A stretch of DNA of 64,000 bases from Legionella sp. W10-070 (GTDB lineage Bacteria; Pseudomonadota; Gammaproteobacteria; Legionellales; Legionellaceae), in NCBI RefSeq assembly GCF_900640175.1, contig NZ_CAAAJC010000005.1, positions 1-64,000 on the forward strand. Direction: 5' to 3'. Each line of letters begins with the position of its first letter. Within the stretch, counting starts at the first letter, position 1. The position numbers and the translations under genes were made by a program. The notes beneath the pieces were generated by a model. It was not told the DNA's origin. It worked only from the letters and a program-made list of their open reading frames with translations, and searched no databases. Positions 48,782-57,676 of the stretch are shown here, piece after piece.

Positions 48782-50446
48782 ATGCTGACGACCTTGCGCA
48801 TTGAGAATTTCGCTATTGTTAAGCAACTTGAACTGGATTTCTCCACCGGCATGACCGCCTTTACCGGGGAAACCGGAGCCGGCAAATCAATTATGATTGA
48901 TGCGCTGATGCTTGCCTTAGGCAGCAGGGCTGATGCATCGGTGATTCGTCCTGGTGAAGAAAAATGCGATATTTGCGCCTGCTTTCAAATCGAGCCTCAT
49001 TCTGAACCTGCTCAATGGCTGGTAGAAAATGATTTGCCTTATGAGGAAGGAACCATCCTCCTGCGTCGTGTTCTTTATGCTGAAGGGCGGTCAAAATCCT
49101 ACATTAATGGCCAGCCTTTCCCGCTGCAAAAAATCAAGGAATTAAGCCAGATGCTGGTGCACATTCATGGCCAGCATCAACACCAAACCCTCATGCAACA
49201 TACCAGCCACAGGGAACAGCTCGACCGTTATGCAGGACATTTTGAACTGCTTGAAGAAGTCAGCCAGGCCTATAAAAAATGTCAAAAAATCCGTCAGGAA
49301 ATTGAATCGCTGCAACATCAGGAAGCAGGCAGCGATAAAATTCACTTATTGCAATTTCAAATCAATGAATTACTCGCTTTAAATTTACAGAAAAATGAAA
49401 TGCAAAAACTGCATGAAGAACACCAGTTGCTCCATCATGCACACGATTATTTACAAAACACCCAGCAAATCAGTCAATTATTGAATGCAGAAGACCAGCC
49501 CAGTATCTGCCAGGGACTCAATGAGGTTTTACATTTGCTGCATAACCTTCCACAAGAACAGAAAGCTATCCAAACCTGCGGCGAATTAATTAATAATGCG
49601 CTCATTCAATGTGAAGAAGCCTTTGATGAAATTAGAAAATTTGCAGGACAAATACAGCTGGATCCGGAACGCCTTCAGGAAGTAGAATCCCGGCTCAGCA
49701 CTTTGCACCAGGCAGGTCGTAAATACCATGTGGATGCCAATCATCTCCTGGAGCATGTCCTTGCTCTGGAGGAAGAACTAAAGTATCTGCAAGACGCCAA
49801 AGGTAAAATCACCAGCCTGGAACAAGAGTATACCTGCCAGCTGAAAGCCTTTGAACTGTCCTCAAAAAGACTCAGGGCATCAAGGCAATCACATGCAAAA
49901 AAATTAGCAGCAGCAATCAGCGCCTGTATTCAGCAACTTGGCATGCCCAAAGGGTATATTGAAATTGATATTATTCCTCTGGAGAAAATGCAGCCTCAGG
50001 GCCTGGATAAGGTTGAATATAAAGTTTGCACCAACCCTGGAATGATGCCTGAAGTATTAGCCAAAATTGTATCCGGCGGAGAACTCTCAAGGATTAGTCT
50101 GGCCATTCAAATGATTACAGCACAACGGGGCGCTACACCAACCCTGCTTTTTGATGAGGTGGATGTAGGCATTGGCGGTGCTACAGCAGCTCTGGTAGGA
50201 CAACTATTACGGAAACTGGGCGAGCGCCTGCAGGTTTTTTGTGTAACCCATCAACCTCAGGTCGCCTCCTGCGCGCACCACCATTTTATTGTTGAAAAAC
50301 ATAGCGACAATAAGCAAACCTATTCACGCATCATAGCACTGGGCAACAATGAAAAAGTCGATGAAATTGCCCGTATGCTTGGCGGTTTAACCATCACCGA
50401 ACAAACACGCTCCCATGCCAGGGAACTGCTGACTCAAAGTCATTAA
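48782..50446 (+). CDS. recN: DNA repair protein RecN
   Basis: An SMC-like ATPase for double-strand-break repair. Walker A GETGAGKSIMIDA is near residue 30, the long coiled coil occupies the middle, and the ABC signature VSGGELSRISLAIQM with Walker B TLLFDEVDVGIGG is near the C-terminus. 554 residues. It starts 2 bp after nadK. Confidence 0.95.
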   Translation: MLTTLRIENFAIVKQLELDFSTGMTAFTGETGAGKSIMIDALMLALGSRADASVIRPGEEKCDICACFQIEPHSEPAQWLVENDLPYEEGTILLRRVLYAEGRSKSYINGQPFPLQKIKELSQMLVHIHGQHQHQTLMQHTSHREQLDRYAGHFELLEEVSQAYKKCQKIRQEIESLQHQEAGSDKIHLLQFQINELLALNLQKNEMQKLHEEHQLLHHAHDYLQNTQQISQLLNAEDQPSICQGLNEVLHLLHNLPQEQKAIQTCGELINNALIQCEEAFDEIRKFAGQIQLDPERLQEVESRLSTLHQAGRKYHVDANHLLEHVLALEEELKYLQDAKGKITSLEQEYTCQLKAFELSSKRLRASRQSHAKKLAAAISACIQQLGMPKGYIEIDIIPLEKMQPQGLDKVEYKVCTNPGMMPEVLAKIVSGGELSRISLAIQMITAQRGATPTLLFDEVDVGIGGATAALVGQLLRKLGERLQVFCVTHQPQVASCAHHHFIVEKHSDNKQTYSRIIALGNNEKVDEIARMLGGLTITEQTRSHARELLTQSH

Positions 50447-50683
50447 CCTGGCGAACGCATCCTTGATGAGCGCGGCGTAATCAAGGTTTATAGCCAGGAT
50501 ATTTCAAAATGCTATTTTTATACTATCCAACCACCCTATCAATGACAATTCAATAAATTACCATCAACTCATGCTTGTTGATTGGAGATAGGAACTATAC
50601 TTTAAAATAAATCTGGAGATAAAGCAGGCTATTGCTCCTCATTCCAGGGAATGGGTTATTCTGAACTTGATTAGGATAAATTT

Positions 50684-51247
50684 ATGATTGGATTAATACA
50701 AAAACTGCTAATTGAAATGATTTCTGATCTAAAGGGTCCGGAAACTGCGGATCAAGTCAAACTACTCGCTCAAATCTCTACTGACAAACAGTTTCAAATG
50801 AATAATGTCTACTCTGATGAAGAGTGGCAGCGTCTGTTTAAGGCGAGCCAGGACGTATTAAATTTAACCCAGGAACAGGTAGAAGAATTATATGCCGATT
50901 ATTTTGGTAAAGACGTAGTCAAACGTTTTCCTACCTGGTTCCAGATGTCAAAAAACTCCTATGAGCTCTTATCAATACAACCAACCATTCATAATTGTTT
51001 TGCAACCAGCCTGGTTGATATAGAAAGACGCAAGGCCATTACCGATAAATTTCTTATTGAAAAATACCCCAATGAAATCATTACCCACTACCGCTCACCC
51101 AACAAGCTTTGTGGTTTATATAAAGGGCTGGCTCATTGGGTTATTAATTATTATAAGGATAAAGCATTAATAAAAGAAAACAAATGCCTGAAATCAGGAG
51201 ATGATGAGTGTGAAATTCATATCCAGTGGACAAAGTTAAGGAATTAA
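50684..51247 (+). CDS. H-NOX (heme-nitric oxide/oxygen binding) sensor
   Basis: 187 residues, the size of free-standing H-NOX proteins, starting MIGLIQKLLIEMI. The proximal heme ligand is His103 in PTIHNCF. The propionate-binding YxSxR motif appears as Tyr136-Arg-Ser138-Pro-Asn140, so the Arg is replaced by Asn. The C-terminus (CLKSGDDECEIHI) aligns with the family end. It is 1 bp upstream of a sensor kinase gene. L. pneumophila is known to have two H-NOX genes, one beside a kinase; this resembles that one. It senses NO or O2 and should control the kinase. Confidence 0.85.
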   Translation: MIGLIQKLLIEMISDLKGPETADQVKLLAQISTDKQFQMNNVYSDEEWQRLFKASQDVLNLTQEQVEELYADYFGKDVVKRFPTWFQMSKNSYELLSIQPTIHNCFATSLVDIERRKAITDKFLIEKYPNEIITHYRSPNKLCGLYKGLAHWVINYYKDKALIKENKCLKSGDDECEIHIQWTKLRN

Positions 51248-51248
51248 C

Positions 51249-53558
51249 ATGCAGCCTCAGGTCTTATCTGAAATACAGCAATACATAGAGGACATCGCTA
51301 ATCAGCTTTGTTTAGCGGTAAAAGGCGATTTTGATTTTACCATCAAAGTTCGTGCTGAAAATGAAAGCATTCAGAAATTGACGATGCTCATTAATTTTGT
51401 ACTCGATAATGCCCGCCGCTCCATTGTCGAAATAGGTGAAAAAAATGCCAGTTTGATAGAACTTGGCCAATTAAAATCTGATTTTATCGCCAATATCAGC
51501 CATGAGCTAAGGACACCCCTGACCTTAATTCTAGGTCCGCTTAAAACTATCCTGGAGGATCCTCAATCCCTTCCTGATGAACTCAGAGAAAATCTGTTCA
51601 GGATACAGCGCAATGCAGCAAGACTTTATATCCTGGTTAATAATATCCTTGACTCTTCAAAACTGGAAGCAGGCAAGTTTGGTATCCAGGAAGAACCTAT
51701 CAACTTAAATGAACTGATCGTTCAACTGGTTGATGACATGAAGGATCTGGCGGAAAAGCGCCAAATTAAATTGCAATTTATTGCCGAACAGGAAATTAAC
51801 AATATTCTTCTGGACAAGCAGATCATTGAAAAAATCATATTGAACTTGCTTTCCAATGCGCTGAAATTTACTCCCGTTGGCGGCTCTATCATTGTGAAGT
51901 TAAACAAACAAGGGGAGCGAATTAATTTAATGGTTTCTGACACAGGCACAGGCATCCCTAAAGCCCAACTCCCAATAATATTTGAGCGCTTCCGCCAGGT
52001 TGATTCATCCATTACACGTGTCCATGAAGGCACAGGAATCGGGTTGGCGGTTGTTAAACAACTTGTCGAGCTTATGCAGGGAAACATCTCTGTCGACAGT
52101 GAACCAGGCGAAGGAACCACTTTCATTATTGACTTACCAGCTCATTTCAGCTTCCAGCCACTCCCTGAAACAACCAGACCAACAGATACTGCTGCCGTAC
52201 GGTTATTTAAGGCCGGTTTCTCACGCAACCAGGAAAGCAACCCAATAGCATCCCTGCAGCCGAAATCAAATCGTCCGCTGGTTGTTATCGCCGATGACAA
52301 TTATGATATTCAGGCTTACATTATTTCACTGCTTAAAGATAAATTTGAAGTGATTACCACAGATAACGGCCAGCTCGCCCTGGAAGCAATTCATCAATAT
52401 CGACCCCAGGTTATCCTCTCCGACGTCATGATGCCTGTCATGGATGGATATCAACTGACCAAAACGCTGAAAGCTAATCCTGACACACGTAATATCCCTG
52501 TTATCCTGATTACAGCAAAAGTTGGAAAGGAAGCCCTAATTTCCAACCTTGATGCCGGGGCTGATGATTATCTGGCAAAGCCTTTTACAGCAGAAGAGCT
52601 TATCGCCCGCACTTGCTCTGCCTATAATCATTATCAGGACTATTTAACCAACTGCAAGCTTAACTCACAGTTGGTAAGCATCGCAAGGCGCGCCGGTATG
52701 GCGGACATCGCTGCATCAACTTTACATAATATTGGTAATGTACTGAATAGTGTTCATGTCACTCTGGATGTTCTTAAGGAAAGCACCGGTCAAGCTTATC
52801 CAGATCATCTCACGGCAGTTTCTTCCATGATTAAAGATCACCAGGATAATCTCGCCTCCTATTTTAGGGATGATCCAAAAGGCAAGATATTGCCAGACTA
52901 TCTTCTTGCCCTGGGTAAAAAAATTTCTGATGAATACACAAAAATAACTAAAGAAATCAAATACCTGCATGAGCAGATAGCACATATGGAAGACATCGTT
53001 GCCATGCAGAAAACCATCAGCGGCATGCCTGAAGTCATCGAAAAATTCTTTCTTGCTGACATTATCAATAATGCAATTGCAGTCTGTAGAAGCTCGCTTG
53101 ATAAGGTAAATATTCATATCGAGCAAGAGGTCCAGGATAATTTGTTTATTATGACTGATAAAACAAAATTACTGCAGATTCTTATTAACTTAATCCAGAA
53201 CGCAAGCGATGCCCTGATTGCTTTGGAAGGCTCCATTTCCCGCAAACTTATCCGGATCATTGTAAAGAATCATCTTCCAACAAAAACGGTGTCAATCATC
53301 GTTCAAGATAACGGTATCGGTATTGATGAAGAATACCACAATAAAATTTTTAACTTTGGTTTTACAACCAAAACACATGGACATGGATTTGGCTTACATA
53401 CAAGTGCACTGGCGGCAAAAGAATTGGGGGGCGCTTTGAGAATGAAAAGTAAGGGGCCTGGTCATGGAGCAGAATTTATTTTGACAATTCCTTTAAAACA
53501 GGTAAAACGGAGACGTTTAGATGACAGTTATGAACAGCGTGAAAATTCTCATTATTGA
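51249..53558 (+). CDS. Hybrid sensor histidine kinase with two kinase cores around one receiver
   Basis: 769 residues. Core 1: HisKA with His85 in NISHELRTPL, and ATPase with the N box near Asn203, DTGTGIP and GTGIGLAVV. Receiver at about 343-455: acidic Asp349/350, phosphoacceptor Asp392 in LSDVMMPVMDG, Lys444. Core 2: a second H box, TLHNIGNVLNSV with His493, and a second ATPase with LINLIQNASDAL, VQDNGIGID and GHGFGLHTSALAA. No membrane segment, so it is cytosolic and fits control by soluble H-NOX. AAGGAATT precedes the ATG. It overlaps the next gene by 38 bp. Confidence 0.92.
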   Translation: MQPQVLSEIQQYIEDIANQLCLAVKGDFDFTIKVRAENESIQKLTMLINFVLDNARRSIVEIGEKNASLIELGQLKSDFIANISHELRTPLTLILGPLKTILEDPQSLPDELRENLFRIQRNAARLYILVNNILDSSKLEAGKFGIQEEPINLNELIVQLVDDMKDLAEKRQIKLQFIAEQEINNILLDKQIIEKIILNLLSNALKFTPVGGSIIVKLNKQGERINLMVSDTGTGIPKAQLPIIFERFRQVDSSITRVHEGTGIGLAVVKQLVELMQGNISVDSEPGEGTTFIIDLPAHFSFQPLPETTRPTDTAAVRLFKAGFSRNQESNPIASLQPKSNRPLVVIADDNYDIQAYIISLLKDKFEVITTDNGQLALEAIHQYRPQVILSDVMMPVMDGYQLTKTLKANPDTRNIPVILITAKVGKEALISNLDAGADDYLAKPFTAEELIARTCSAYNHYQDYLTNCKLNSQLVSIARRAGMADIAASTLHNIGNVLNSVHVTLDVLKESTGQAYPDHLTAVSSMIKDHQDNLASYFRDDPKGKILPDYLLALGKKISDEYTKITKEIKYLHEQIAHMEDIVAMQKTISGMPEVIEKFFLADIINNAIAVCRSSLDKVNIHIEQEVQDNLFIMTDKTKLLQILINLIQNASDALIALEGSISRKLIRIIVKNHLPTKTVSIIVQDNGIGIDEEYHNKIFNFGFTTKTHGHGFGLHTSALAAKELGGALRMKSKGPGHGAEFILTIPLKQVKRRRLDDSYEQRENSHY

Positions 53559-55761
53559 TGATAACCCTGCCATTCATTCAGACTTCATCAAGATACTGAC
53601 AAAGTCGAAAAATTCCTCCGAAGATAAAGCCTTAATGGACTATGAGCAACAGGTATTCGGTAAAAAAAGCGCCCCTGATGCCAGTTTACCCCGATTTGAA
53701 TTAATTACAGCGACTCAAGGCCAGGAGGGCGTGAGCAAAATTGCCCAGGCCATTAAAGACAATGACCCCTATGCTCTGGCTTTTGTCGACATTCGGATGC
53801 CTCCAGGCTGGGATGGCATCGAAACAACGAAAAGAATATGGGAAATTGACCCCAACATCCAGATTGTACTGTGTACGGCATACTCTGATTATACCTGGGA
53901 AGAAACCATCCAACATTTGGGACCACGGGAAAATCTGCTTATATTGAAGAAGCCTTTCGATAGTATTGCCGTACGTCAATTATCCTGTGCGCTTACAAAA
54001 AAATGGCAATTACTTCAAGAATCACGCGACTATACCAGCTTGCTGGAAAAGCAGGTGAAGGAACGTACCAAATCATTACAGGAATCACTTTCAATTACCA
54101 GAGGAACCCTTGAATCCTCCGCTGATGGTATCCTGGTCATGAACACCTGCAATGAACTGATTGATTATAATAAGAATCTGGTGAAAATATTTCATATTTC
54201 CAGAGCGTTGATGGAGACCAAAGATGCCAGGTTGCTACTGGAGTATATCACCGAAAAACTGGAATCACCGGCAGCCTTTCTGGCACTGACAGAAAAACTG
54301 CTTACTTCAAAAAATAGCAGCAAGACGACAATACTGAAATGCAAGGATCGCCGGGTTCTTGAAATTTATACTCAGCCTTACAAACTCCGCGATAAAGTTT
54401 CGGGACGCATATGGTGCTTTCGTGATATCACCAAACGGGCTTTACTGGAAGAGCAGCTGCAATATCAGGCAACCCATGATTCACTGACCCAATTGCCAAA
54501 CCGCATTCTCCTGACTGATAGATTATTGCAATTAATCTCTCATTCCAAACGTAATAATTCAATGTTTTGTCTTTTGTTTTTTGATTTAGATCGGTTTAAA
54601 TTAATAAATGACAGTTTCAGCCACATTGCCGGTGATAAATTACTACAGGATGTTGTATCAAGAATTCAACAGGTAATGCGGGAAGAAGACACGCTGGCAA
54701 GGCTCGGCGGCGATGAATTTGTAGCCGTCTTAAAATCACTGGAAGACGAAACGCACGCGGGGAAAATAGCTGGAAAATTATTAGATGTTTTTGCCACTCC
54801 CTTTGATATATGCACTCATCAAATTCTGATTACGGCAAGTGTTGGTATCGCCACTTTTCCCCATGATGGTCAAACCATCAATGAATTATTGCGTAATGCA
54901 GATATTGCCATGTACCGAGCCAAGGAGCAGGGGGGGAATCAGTTTCAATTTTATACTCACAGCCTCGGCAAAAAAAGTGCCGATCGGTTAGAGTTAGAAG
55001 CCGAACTATATCAAGCCATTGAAAAAAAAGAATTCTTTTTATATTACCAACCACAGCTTGCCCTGGGAGCTCAAAAATTAGTTTCTGCAGAAGCCCTGAT
55101 TCGTTGGCAGCATCCACAAAAAGGAGTCATTCCGCCAGTTAACTTCATCCCCTTGGCAGAGGAGACAGGGCTTATCTTTCCGATTGGTGAATGGGTCATA
55201 ACAGAAGCCTGCAGGCAAAATAAACGTTGGCAGGACTTAGGATTACCCAAAATCCGCGTTGCAGTCAATGTGGCAACCAAGCAGCTCAAACATCCCAATT
55301 TTAGCAACGTAGTAGCCAGAATACTAAAAGAGACAGGTCTGGAAGCCAAATATCTTGAAATAGAAATGACAGAAAATATTATTCTCACCAGTGGGGAAGC
55401 TGGAAAAATATTCAGCGACTTAAAAAAACTGGGGGTTCATCTTGCGTTAGATAATTTTGGCTCTGGTTATACTATGCTAAACCATCTTAAATTTTTCCCC
55501 ATTGATAGAGTAAAAATCGACCCCTGCTATATTAACAATATTTGCTTAAACAAAGCAGATGAAGTCATTATCCGGTCAATTATTAATCTGGCTCAAAATC
55601 TTAACCTGGAAATTGTCGCAGAAGGCGTAGAATCCAAAGAGCAAATTGATTTTCTGGAATCGAACAAATGTACTGAGGCACAAGGCTTTTATTTTTGTGA
55701 GCCCTTAGCTTCTCATGAGTTTGAAAAGTTGTTACAAAAAACTGATAACCCCTCAGTCTGA
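53521..55761 (+). CDS. Response regulator with GGDEF and EAL domains
   Basis: 746 residues. Receiver at 1-160 (Asp14/15, phosphoacceptor Asp90 in AFVDIRMP, Lys144). A short coiled coil leads to a PAS-like segment at about 190-305. The GGDEF domain has intact RLGGDEF (396-400) and an inhibitory RxxD at 387-390. The EAL domain has EALIRW at 524-529, but DNFGSGY at 644-650 where DDFGxGY is usual. It should make c-di-GMP; phosphodiesterase activity may be reduced. It is the expected output of the H-NOX/kinase pair. GGAGACG precedes the ATG, inside the kinase gene. Confidence 0.93.
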   Translation: MTVMNSVKILIIDDNPAIHSDFIKILTKSKNSSEDKALMDYEQQVFGKKSAPDASLPRFELITATQGQEGVSKIAQAIKDNDPYALAFVDIRMPPGWDGIETTKRIWEIDPNIQIVLCTAYSDYTWEETIQHLGPRENLLILKKPFDSIAVRQLSCALTKKWQLLQESRDYTSLLEKQVKERTKSLQESLSITRGTLESSADGILVMNTCNELIDYNKNLVKIFHISRALMETKDARLLLEYITEKLESPAAFLALTEKLLTSKNSSKTTILKCKDRRVLEIYTQPYKLRDKVSGRIWCFRDITKRALLEEQLQYQATHDSLTQLPNRILLTDRLLQLISHSKRNNSMFCLLFFDLDRFKLINDSFSHIAGDKLLQDVVSRIQQVMREEDTLARLGGDEFVAVLKSLEDETHAGKIAGKLLDVFATPFDICTHQILITASVGIATFPHDGQTINELLRNADIAMYRAKEQGGNQFQFYTHSLGKKSADRLELEAELYQAIEKKEFFLYYQPQLALGAQKLVSAEALIRWQHPQKGVIPPVNFIPLAEETGLIFPIGEWVITEACRQNKRWQDLGLPKIRVAVNVATKQLKHPNFSNVVARILKETGLEAKYLEIEMTENIILTSGEAGKIFSDLKKLGVHLALDNFGSGYTMLNHLKFFPIDRVKIDPCYINNICLNKADEVIIRSIINLAQNLNLEIVAEGVESKEQIDFLESNKCTEAQGFYFCEPLASHEFEKLLQKTDNPSV

Positions 55762-55774
55762 AACAACTTGCAGG

Positions 55775-56059
55775 TTAAGGTCTGTCTTCGTTAATTGCTG
55801 TCAACATTTCTTTTGCCAGGCGCTTGTAGACGTTCTCATAATCTATCGATGAGGATTCACCCTCATTTGGATAAAGCACGTAATCATCTGAACTGTCCTT
55901 TTCATAGACCAGATAATCGTATTTATGATTGGAATTTATCTGAATAATTATACCAAGCTTATTGCCATTACCGGATTTAAACCAGCTAATTTCCTTAGCA
56001 TTAAAAATTTCCGGGATCAAGGCTAATGCTAAAAATTCATCACGCGTGATTTTTATCAT
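55775..56059 (-). CDS. Small unknown acidic protein (94 residues)
   Basis: The family was not recognised. A compact soluble protein with alternating beta-type segments (LGIIIQINSN, YDYLVYEKD) and a short helix at the end; it may be an immunity-like or SMI1-like fold, but the evidence is too thin to say so. AAAGGATT precedes the ATG. It is convergent with the GGDEF-EAL gene. Confidence 0.55.
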   Translation of the reverse strand: MIKITRDEFLALALIPEIFNAKEISWFKSGNGNKLGIIIQINSNHKYDYLVYEKDSSDDYVLYPNEGESSSIDYENVYKRLAKEMLTAINEDRP

Positions 56060-56230
56060 TTTAATCCTTTAATATAGATCTATTGGTATAAAAAATAGTA
56101 ACCCTTTGCTCTGGCGAGTAAAAAAAGAATAGGAAATAATTGACCTTTTTGCAAACTTATAATTCTTACCCGAAAAAACTTAAGATGAGCTATAGTATTA
56201 ATAAAGAATCTGAAAACCGGATAAATTCTA

Positions 56231-56503
56231 ATGTATATATCGAAAGGGAGCAGCAACAGACACTGTTATAATTATAAGGGCTTTAAAGTGAGCTACAAGA
56301 TAGAGTCATCAGGGGGAGCTCGTCTATATAAAGCAGATGGTTCTGTAGTCGCCAGAGAAAGTAAACATTCTTCGCTGCAAAAATTTCATACGGAACACCC
56401 TACTAAAGAAGGGGCAAAAAATGAAATAAAAAAATTGCTCGAAGATTATATTGACTTTGAATGGCAAGAATTTTATGAAATGCAAAAAAATCAGGATAAT
56501 TAG
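56231..56503 (+). CDS. Small unknown protein (90 residues)
   Basis: The family was not recognised. Strand-rich start (YNYKGFKVSYKIESSGGARL) and a charged C-terminal helix (EGAKNEIKKLLEDYIDFEWQ). No ribosome site is obvious, and both flanking genes are on the opposite strand. Composition is protein-like rather than random; probably real. Confidence 0.5.
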   Translation: MYISKGSSNRHCYNYKGFKVSYKIESSGGARLYKADGSVVARESKHSSLQKFHTEHPTKEGAKNEIKKLLEDYIDFEWQEFYEMQKNQDN

Positions 56504-56605
56504 ATATCTCAAAGCATTTTATTCCTGCTCACGGGGCAAAGTATAATTTGCCCCGAGCGGCCTACGGCCTATCTGCTATAAGCGGTAGTGATCTGTCAAT
56601 GCCAG

Positions 56606-56848
56606 CTATTTGCGGATAAACGCCGCTAAAATAATTAACCCGACACCACTGGCTAAAAGCAGCGAGGACAGCGGTCTTTGCCGAACTTTCTGCACAACCA
56701 ATCCTGAATATTCCTTCAGATTATCTCCGGTAGCAACCATTTTATCTTTTCCCCCATGATATAGTTCATTGACCAGTTTTTTACTTTCTTGTAATAATTC
56801 ACCAGCCTTTTCTTTTAGGTGGGAGTTGCTGCTGACTTTAGTCTCCAT
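56606..56848 (-). CDS. ElaB/YqjD/DUF883-family membrane-anchored protein
   Basis: 80 residues: an amphipathic charged N-terminal part (HLKEKAGELLQESKKLVNEL), then QRPLSSLLLASGVGLIILAA as a single C-terminal tail anchor and a basic end, as in ElaB/YqjD. Enterobacterial relatives bind stationary-phase ribosomes at the membrane. The ATG at 56848 has AAGGAG 6 bp upstream; the TTG start five codons earlier overlaps that site and is rejected. A sigma-S-like -10 lies upstream. Confidence 0.8.
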   Translation of the reverse strand: METKVSSNSHLKEKAGELLQESKKLVNELYHGGKDKMVATGDNLKEYSGLVVQKVRQRPLSSLLLASGVGLIILAAFIRK

Positions 56849-56895
56849 TTTTTGCTCCTTCAATTCGTCGGTGACAGAACCCTGTCTTATCCTTC

Positions 56896-56902
56896 AGTAT
56901 AG
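56896..56902 (-). promoter_or_regulatory. Sigma-S-like -10 (CTATACT) before the ElaB-like gene
   Basis: The minus strand reads GCTATACTGAA here, close to the extended -10 preferred by RpoS (KCTAYRCTTAA), 48 bp before the start codon. ElaB/YqjD genes are RpoS-dependent in E. coli, which fits. Confidence 0.5.
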
Positions 56903-56995
56903 CAAACCGGCAATATTACCCCTGAAACAATAAAGAGGTTGAATGAAAGAATAGACCTGTTAATCTAATGATTAGCCACCTTTCTTAAAGATATT

Positions 56996-57532
56996 ATGAA
57001 TTATTGCACACTATTTTTATTTTTAATCTGCCTCTCTCCCTGCTTCGCTCACCAAGGAAATCAAGCCTATAGCGACTATTGCCTGCAAGCAGGGGGGAAG
57101 GCCGAGAAAATGCCATCGCAGTTTGATACTCACTCAGGCCATGTCTACGGTAATCAAAAAATCTTTTGTACATTTCAAATCGATCAGGGTTTCATTGCGA
57201 TTGGTTTGGCCTCCTTTGCTTCCAAAACGCCGAATATTGCCGCTACCCTGATAAAGAAATTACCGCCAATCCCCCCAGATTCCCCCTTATTCAATGGGTC
57301 CTATTCCAATCCGGCACTCAACTTTTGCAAAAATCTTGGCGGCTCCAACATTGCTTTCTTTGCAAATGGTGGTTTTGCCAATGAGTTGGGAGAAACTGAT
57401 ATCTGTGTATTTGGCGATGGCTCGATGGTTAGTGGGTGGTCTCTGATCTATATCGCCAATAACCGCCCCGGCTATGATATAGTAAGGGAAAAAACAAGGG
57501 CAGAGTCTTTGGATATCGACATTCCTGCCTGA
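56996..57532 (+). CDS. Exported cysteine-containing protein with two DUF333-like repeats
   Basis: A signal peptide (MNYCTLFLFLICLSPCFA) is followed by two related modules of DUF333 type. The first is YCLQAGGKAE ... FCTFQIDQGFIAIG; the second is FCKNLGGSNIAF ... ICVFGDGSMVSGWSL. Each has a paired-cysteine pattern and the C-x-F-x-DG turn. 178 residues. Function unknown; likely periplasmic or secreted. It is followed by a good intrinsic terminator. Confidence 0.65.
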   Translation: MNYCTLFLFLICLSPCFAHQGNQAYSDYCLQAGGKAEKMPSQFDTHSGHVYGNQKIFCTFQIDQGFIAIGLASFASKTPNIAATLIKKLPPIPPDSPLFNGSYSNPALNFCKNLGGSNIAFFANGGFANELGETDICVFGDGSMVSGWSLIYIANNRPGYDIVREKTRAESLDIDIPA

Positions 57533-57561
57533 TAGATAAAAAATTTATTGGAATTACAGAA

Positions 57562-57587
57562 AAGCCAAGCTGGCTTGGTTGTTTTTT
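57562..57587 (+). terminator. Intrinsic terminator after the DUF333-like gene
   Basis: AAGCCAAGCTGGCTTGGTT forms a short stem (CCAAG/CTTGG extended by A-T and G-T pairs) followed directly by GTTTTTT. Confidence 0.75.
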
Positions 57588-57676
57588 AAATTAATTAAAG
57601 CTCAGAGAAAGATCATTTATTGCTTATTATATTCATAAACTGTAAAATAAGCACATATTGATTATTTTTCAACCTC

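Noticed and set aside
50447-50545. 33-codon frame after recN reading GERILDERGVIKVYSQD...
   Set aside because: It looks protein-like and could be a relic, but there is no start codon, it is short enough to be chance, and no family could be named.
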